A stretch of DNA of 48,944 bases from Pseudomonadota bacterium (lineage in GTDB: Bacteria > Myxococcota_A > UBA9042 > GCA-2863065), in NCBI GenBank assembly GCA_005776725.1, contig SXOO01000004.1, positions 1-48,944 on the forward strand, given 5' to 3'. Shown in pieces: positions 44,238 to 48,944 of this stretch (the first letter of the stretch is position 1; every line of letters begins with the position of its first letter). Made by a program: the position numbers and the translations under genes. Under the pieces are notes generated by a model, which did no database searches, was not told the origin of the DNA, and saw nothing but the letters and a program-made list of their open reading frames with translations.

Positions 44238-47200
44238 ATGACCGCCCCGCCTCTCCTCCAGCGACTCCTCGATCGGCTCTATGTCTCGCTCGCCAACGGG
44301 CCGACGCTGAACTGCCGCCCGCACTCCAGCCGACAGCGGCTCGACCTGGCGGAGCTGTGCAAGTGGGCGGTCGTTCGCCCAGAGGCCGTTCTGGCGGACC
44401 TCCTGGGGCCCACCGGAGAAGCCGTCCTGGCGCCACCAGCAGGCGAGTCCCCAGCCGATCGATGGGAGCGCGAGGAGGCGCTCGGAGGCGTGTTGACGCG
44501 CCTGCGCCACGTCTTCGAGGACAGCCGGAGCTACGAACAGGACACGGGCGCCAACGCGCTGTTCGTCGGGTTCCCCATGCTGAGCCTGCGACTCGGTCCG
44601 AAGCGCATCTTCGCGCCCGTGTGCTTCGTGCCGGTCGACATTACCCAACGTCACTCCCCATCGCCGCGCGTCACGCTCGCGTGCCGCGGGGACGGCGCCG
44701 ACCGGGTGTTGCCCAACGAAGCGCTGTTGGCGTGGCTCGAAGAGGTCACCGGGCAGCCGGTACACCTCGGCGAGCTGCCCGAGGATGTCCCAACGTGGGA
44801 GGAGATCCGGCTCGTCGTCGCGGCGGTCGCGGGCGCCCTGGAGCTCGTGGCGCCAGAGCTGGGCTCGGCGGTGCCGCTCATCCCAGCGCCTCGCGCCGAG
44901 GACGAGGTGGCAGGGATCCTGCCGGTCGCGGTGCTCGGCCTCTACCCGGTCACGCATCAGGGCCTCCTGACCGACCTCAAGGCGTTGGGCGAGAACCCGC
45001 CGAGCGATGGGCCCGCAGCGCGGTTCCTCCGAGCGGACGTGGTCCCGCCGGCGCTGGTCCCGCCGCCGTACGACCCGGCGAACGAGCGACTGGTCGCGCG
45101 CGCCGACCCGTGCCAGGCCCGCGCGGTCCGGCTCGCGCGGGGGGCCACCGCCCTGGTGGTGCATGGTCCACCGGGGACGGGCAAGTCGCAGACGATCACC
45201 AATATCATCGGCGACCACCTTGTCCGTGGGCAGCGGGTGCTGTTCGTCTGCGAGAAACGCGCTGCCCTTGACGTGGTCCACCATCGCCTCGATCGCCTGG
45301 GGCTCGGAGAGCTCTGCGCCGTGGTCCACGACGCGCGGCGCGACCAGCGCGACCTGTACCGCGCGGTCAGAGACCAGCTCGATGCCCTTGCGGAGCGGCA
45401 ACCGCCCGGCGGGGCGACGCCAGATCGTCCCCCGGCGACCCGCCTCGACGCGCTCGACGCCGAGCTGGCCGCGCTCTACCGCGAGCTGCGCGCCGGGTAC
45501 GACGCCGTGGACGGCGGGCCCGAGAGCCTCCACGCCCTCGTCGGCGAGTGGATGCTGATGAGCGTGAGCCCTGTGCTCGCTCGCGACCCCGCCCTACAGG
45601 AGGTCGCCTTGCCCATCGAGGAGGTGCGCCAACGTGAGCGGGAGGTGCGCGAGGCGCTGGACCGCGCGGAGGCGGCTGCGCTTCCAGAGCACGAGTGGTT
45701 CACCGCCACCCAGCTGCGGCTTCAGGATCTGCGTGCGGAGCCCGCCCAGCGATGGCAAGAGCGGCTATCGGCCGCTATCCGCCTTGCAGAGGCCCTGGAC
45801 GCAGTCCCGGCGCCGGAGTCCCTGCCCTTTCGAGCGCCCGCGGACGGGCCTCTCGGGAACCCCGAGCCGGAGGCCGAACAGCGGGTCAAGGCGCTCCACT
45901 ACGTCGAGACCGCGCTCGCTGCGTTACCGGCCGACACGATCGCCTCCTGGGCTGCGCACGCGGACGAGGCGCTCTTACGGGCGGCCGCGGAGGCGGTCGG
46001 CGCGCTGGGCGCGGATCTGGACACCGCGGAACGGACCCCACCGGCGCCCGACCTGGCGCTGATCGCCAGGGATCGCCTCCAGCTGCCCGAGGTGGTGCGC
46101 TGGCACGCTGCGCTTCAGGCATGGACGCGCGTGGCGAGTCGATGGTGGGGCATCTTCTGTTTCGGCCGACGCCGCGCCGCGCGCCTGGTGCTGGAGCGGT
46201 TCGCCGTCCCCCTCGAGAGCGCGGACCGCGTCTTGTCCTTCCTGGGACTCGAGCGCTCCGCGCGAGTGCTCGTGGACGTGCTGTCCCGGGTGTTCCGAGA
46301 CCCCCGCGAGTTCACAGGACCCCGAGAAGCCGCGGCGGCCGTACGCGGCTACGAGGCGCTCGTCCAGGCCGTACAGTGCGCCGTCCCCGGGCTTCGCGCC
46401 GCGCTGGCGGACGTGGAACGCCACGCGGAGCTGGTGACCGAGCTCCGGGAGTCGCCGGGGCGCGCCGCTGCGATTCGAACCGCCGAGGAGGGCCTCGCAT
46501 CACCGCTGTTCACGCCGGCGTTTCTCCGCGATCTCGGCGTGGCGATGCGCCGCGGCGTGGCCGTGGCCCCGCGCCTCCGCGCATTGCTCGACCACGTTGG
46601 CTCGCTCGAGGCCACCGTACGCGTACAGGAGGCGATCCTCTCTTTGCCCGCGGGACTTCAGCCCCTGGTTGCTCGGATGGCTTCGCTCGGCGCCTCGGCG
46701 CCCGAAGGGTTCGTCGCGCTCCTCAAGGGCGCGCTGCGCCACGCGGTCACGAAGCGACTCGGAGAGCAGCCGCTACTCGGCCAACTCGACGACACCTGGT
46801 ACCGGTCGCGTTTCGACCGCTGGAACCGCCTCGCCGACCAACGACACGACGCGGTCCGCGACGTCGTCCTCACGCAGTGGCTCGCGCGGCAGAAGCAGCG
46901 CTTGCTGGCAGGGACTCAGTCGCGTCTCGGACCGCAGGGGGCAGAGCTCCGAAGGCGGCTCGTGCTCCGTGGTGAGCGCGCGCTACGCCTACGCCAGGTC
47001 ATCGCGCTCGGTCAGGACCAGCGGAGCGCTGACGGGGACCCGCTCTTCGACTTGAGGCCTGTGTGGATGGCGAGCCCAGAGACCGTGGCCCAGGTCTTCC
47101 CGCGCGCAGCGCTGTTCGACGTGGTCATCTTCGACGAGGCGTCGCAGTGCCGCCTGGAGCACGCGCTCCCGGTGCTCGCGCGGGCGACCCGCGTCGTGAT

Positions 47201-48341
47201 CGCGGGCGATCCGAAGCAGCTGCCCCCCACACGATTCTTCGAGGCCGTTGTCACTAAGGGGGACGCGCTCCCGGTGGAGCTGGACGACCAGACCCTCTTC
47301 GAGCGTCAGCAGGCCGACGTGGACGACCTGCTCGGGGCAGCGCTCAACCTCGAGTTGGACGCGGCACACCTGGACGTCCACTACCGCTCGCGCGACGCGG
47401 CGCTGATCGCCTTCTCCAATCGGTGGTTCTACGAAGGGCGCCTGCAAGTGGTCCCACCCCCACCAGGGCCCACGGCGCCGCCGGTGATTCACGTCCGCCA
47501 CGTCGCCGGCGCGGTGTACGAGAAGGGCGTCAACCCAGCAGAGGCCCAGGCTGTGGTGGAGGCCGTCCGCGAGCTGCTCTCGCGCGCGGAGCCGCCTTCG
47601 GTGGGCGTCGCGTGCATGAACCGGGCACAAGCCGACGCCATCAACGACGCGTTGGAGGCCGCCGCGGAACAGGATCCCGCGTTCGCGGAGAACCTCGAGC
47701 GCGCCCGGCAGCGGCGCGGGCGCGCCTCTTCGGAGGGGCTGGTCGTGAAGAACCTGGAGAACGTCCAGGGCGACGAACGGGATCACCTGGTGATCTCAAC
47801 CACGTACGGGCCAGACGCAAAGGGCCGCTTCTACAAGCGGTTCGGGCCGCTGGCGGCGCCCGGCGGGGGCCGTCGGCTCAACGTCCTGGCCACGCGGGCC
47901 CGCGAGGCGATCCATGTTGTCACGTCCATCCCGCGAAACGAGTACGCCGCGCTACCGGAGGTCCCAACCGGCGAGCAGCCGAACGGGGCCTATCTGCTCC
48001 TCCAGTACCTGAGTTGGGCCGAAGACCAGGGCCGTTCGACCACATCGAGCAACAACCAGCCCACTCGCGACCCGATCGCCCGGGCGTTGGCGGCCCTACT
48101 GCCGGGTCCGAGCAATGGGGGCCCGAGCTCCGAAGGGTTCACCATCGACCTCGTCACGGGCGCACCACCGGTCGGTGTGGTGCTGGACGGTCCGCGTTAT
48201 GCGCGCGCAAACGATCCCGTGGAGTGGGACCAGTTCCGGATGCGCGTGCTCATGGAGAGCGGCTGGCGGCTGCTGCGCGTGGCGGCCCCGGAGCTCGCCT
48301 ATGACAGCGCCGCGGTTCTGAGGCGCCTCGCGCACCGGTGA
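44238..48341 (+). CDS. SF1 (DNA2/NAM7-like) helicase with nuclease-like C-terminus
   Basis: A 1367-residue protein; the ATG at 44238 starts MTAPPLLQRLLDRLYVSLAN. The N-terminal 290 residues resemble the DUF4011-type region of large SF1 helicases. Motif I is VHGPPGTGKSQTITNII (about residue 309). After a long helical insert come motif II VVIFDEASQ (about 964), motif III VVIAGDPKQLPPTRFF, motif IV LDVHYRSRDAALIAFSN, motif V ENVQGDERDHLVIST (about 1173) and motif VI RLNVLATRAREAIHVV. The C-terminus (about 1310-1350: GVVLDGPRYARAND, then FRMRVLMESGWRLLRV) resembles the Vsr/MTES_1575-type endonuclease fold, apparently shortened. Such helicase-nuclease proteins are known among stand-alone defence genes, but other DNA-processing roles are possible. 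A 119-base divergent region separates it from the SpeD-like gene. Confidence 0.83.
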   Translation: MTAPPLLQRLLDRLYVSLANGPTLNCRPHSSRQRLDLAELCKWAVVRPEAVLADLLGPTGEAVLAPPAGESPADRWEREEALGGVLTRLRHVFEDSRSYEQDTGANALFVGFPMLSLRLGPKRIFAPVCFVPVDITQRHSPSPRVTLACRGDGADRVLPNEALLAWLEEVTGQPVHLGELPEDVPTWEEIRLVVAAVAGALELVAPELGSAVPLIPAPRAEDEVAGILPVAVLGLYPVTHQGLLTDLKALGENPPSDGPAARFLRADVVPPALVPPPYDPANERLVARADPCQARAVRLARGATALVVHGPPGTGKSQTITNIIGDHLVRGQRVLFVCEKRAALDVVHHRLDRLGLGELCAVVHDARRDQRDLYRAVRDQLDALAERQPPGGATPDRPPATRLDALDAELAALYRELRAGYDAVDGGPESLHALVGEWMLMSVSPVLARDPALQEVALPIEEVRQREREVREALDRAEAAALPEHEWFTATQLRLQDLRAEPAQRWQERLSAAIRLAEALDAVPAPESLPFRAPADGPLGNPEPEAEQRVKALHYVETALAALPADTIASWAAHADEALLRAAAEAVGALGADLDTAERTPPAPDLALIARDRLQLPEVVRWHAALQAWTRVASRWWGIFCFGRRRAARLVLERFAVPLESADRVLSFLGLERSARVLVDVLSRVFRDPREFTGPREAAAAVRGYEALVQAVQCAVPGLRAALADVERHAELVTELRESPGRAAAIRTAEEGLASPLFTPAFLRDLGVAMRRGVAVAPRLRALLDHVGSLEATVRVQEAILSLPAGLQPLVARMASLGASAPEGFVALLKGALRHAVTKRLGEQPLLGQLDDTWYRSRFDRWNRLADQRHDAVRDVVLTQWLARQKQRLLAGTQSRLGPQGAELRRRLVLRGERALRLRQVIALGQDQRSADGDPLFDLRPVWMASPETVAQVFPRAALFDVVIFDEASQCRLEHALPVLARATRVVIAGDPKQLPPTRFFEAVVTKGDALPVELDDQTLFERQQADVDDLLGAALNLELDAAHLDVHYRSRDAALIAFSNRWFYEGRLQVVPPPPGPTAPPVIHVRHVAGAVYEKGVNPAEAQAVVEAVRELLSRAEPPSVGVACMNRAQADAINDALEAAAEQDPAFAENLERARQRRGRASSEGLVVKNLENVQGDERDHLVISTTYGPDAKGRFYKRFGPLAAPGGGRRLNVLATRAREAIHVVTSIPRNEYAALPEVPTGEQPNGAYLLLQYLSWAEDQGRSTTSSNNQPTRDPIARALAALLPGPSNGGPSSEGFTIDLVTGAPPVGVVLDGPRYARANDPVEWDQFRMRVLMESGWRLLRVAAPELAYDSAAVLRRLAHR

Positions 48342-48378
48342 GCCAGGCTCCCAACGCCGAAGCACGGCCGGGTCCAAG

Positions 48379-48450
48379 TTCACCGGAGCGCGAGAGCGCG
48401 GAGGTGAACCGGGCCGGGGAGCTCTGCTGCCCCGGCCCCAACATGAACTC
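48379..48450 (+). repeat. Dispersed two-hairpin element, copy 2
   Basis: A 72-base second copy of the element at 17141-17211, 38 bases after the helicase stop. Hairpin 1: TTCACC (48379-48384) with GGTGAA (48403-48408), GGA/GGA internal loop, inner GCGC stem and a GAGA tetraloop (GNRA class). Hairpin 2: nine pairs, GGGCCGGGG with CCCCGGCCC, around AGCTCTGCTG. Compared with copy 1, one base is added in the apical loop and one substitution lengthens stem 2 by a pair. The 3' arm of hairpin 1 contains GGAGGTGA, a near-perfect Shine-Dalgarno sequence, sequestered by TTCACC. Confidence 0.75.
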
Positions 48451-48512
48451 ACCCCGGGGGCGACCAGCAAACATGTTGTGGGGGCTGTCAGGATTGGGCA
48501 CTCTCAGACACA

Positions 48513-48519
48513 GGGGAGG
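48513..48519 (+). promoter_or_regulatory. Ribosome-binding site of the terminal GAF gene
   Basis: GGGGAGG followed by six bases and GTG at 48526. This sets the start of the truncated gene, whose frame is open further upstream without homology. Confidence 0.6.
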
Positions 48520-48525
48520 CCCAGT

Positions 48526-48944
48526 GTGGTGGCCGAGCGCGGGCCCCCCGAGAGGCCGTTCAGGTTGGAGCTCCAAGCCAATCAGCTCACCGTCAACGCG
48601 GAACAGCGGCTCCTGCGCCTCCTCCGGTTGAGGGCGGATGTCCGCCGGCGCCTCGACGGGATCACAGCGAACTACCATGAGACGCTCGAGCCGCTCGTCG
48701 AGTGGCTGACGGAGAGCCTCGCCGAGACCTGTCACCTACGCCTGTTGTCGGACGACTGCCAGTGGCTCATCCCAGTGGCCAGCTACGATCGCGATCCAGA
48801 GCTCGCGGCGCAGGTGCGCTCAATCACAGCCCGAGTTCCCGTGGGGATCGACGATCAAGTTCTCACGCGGCGCGCCCTAGAGAGCTCGACTCCGCTGTAC
48901 CTGCCGGACCTCGGCCGCAATGACCTGAGCCCGCTGGTCAAGCC
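48526..48944 (+). CDS. GAF-domain signalling protein, N-terminal part (runs off the window)
   Basis: 139 codons are visible from GTG 48526 (a second GTG follows directly). A charged helical N-terminus (AEQRLLRLLRLRADVRRRLD) leads into a GAF-like domain: LAETCHLRLLSDDCQWLIP, VASYDRDPELAAQVRSI and a pattern ending VLTRRALESSTPLYLPDL. This style is common in the sensory part of histidine kinases and enhancer-binding proteins. The effector part lies beyond the window, so the class cannot be decided. The nearby two-hairpin element lies 75 bases before the start. Confidence 0.7.
   Translation, partial: MVAERGPPERPFRLELQANQLTVNAEQRLLRLLRLRADVRRRLDGITANYHETLEPLVEWLTESLAETCHLRLLSDDCQWLIPVASYDRDPELAAQVRSITARVPVGIDDQVLTRRALESSTPLYLPDLGRNDLSPLVK

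Overview
The window is GC-rich, tightly packed bacterial DNA that most resembles a Myxococcota (delta-proteobacterial) chromosome. The evidence is very high third-position GC, many lipoproteins with Asp/Cys-rich repeats, two very large Ser/Thr-kinase/AAA-ATPase signalling proteins, a sigma-54 activator, and a giant secreted protein ending in a MYXO-CTERM-like tail. No tRNA, rRNA, CRISPR array or intact mobile element was seen.

Layout. (1) 83-10091, + strand: a Bat/MoxR aerotolerance-type operon: MoxR C-terminal part, DUF58 protein, a BatD-like/RDD membrane fusion, two VWA proteins (BatA, BatB), a BatC-like TPR lipoprotein enlarged by four PPC-like domains, BatD and BatE. Nearly every junction is a TGATG, ATGA or GTGA overlap, so the genes are probably translationally coupled. 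The MoxR gene is broken at its 5' side within the window. (2) 10160-16999, - strand: a three-gene overlapping operon of sigma-54 activator, Ser/Thr kinase with AAA/TPR modules, and beta-helix lipoprotein, preceded by a good sigma-54 promoter match. (3) 17379-32629, - strand: two overlapping genes for secreted proteins. The first is a lipoprotein with a papain/NlpC-like Cys-His-Asp/Asn constellation and thrombospondin type-3 (TSP3) repeats. The second is a roughly 4,049-residue mosaic of beta-solenoid, EGF-like, Cys-rich 39-residue repeats and about 80 TSP3 calcium loops. (4) 32630-33795: a decayed stretch with an IS3-like transposase remnant. (5) 33836-39163, - strand: a second giant signalling protein (pseudokinase, AAA, GAF, class III cyclase). 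(6) 39595-40244: a gene-poor stretch with one gene fragment. (7) 40245-48341: a PKD-like lipoprotein (+), a two-domain SpeD-family protein (-), and a divergent SF1 helicase with a nuclease-like tail (+). (8) 48526 to the end: the start of a GAF-domain protein.

The most novel-looking non-coding signal is a dispersed element of about 71 bp present twice (17141-17211 and 48379-48450). It can fold into two hairpins. The differences between copies fall in an apical loop, lengthen a stem by one pair, or lie outside the stems, and its first hairpin buries a near-perfect Shine-Dalgarno sequence. The most novel-looking protein system is the peptidase/TSP3 lipoprotein overlapping the giant calcium-loop surface protein.

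All family assignments come from motif recognition by eye; no database search was run.
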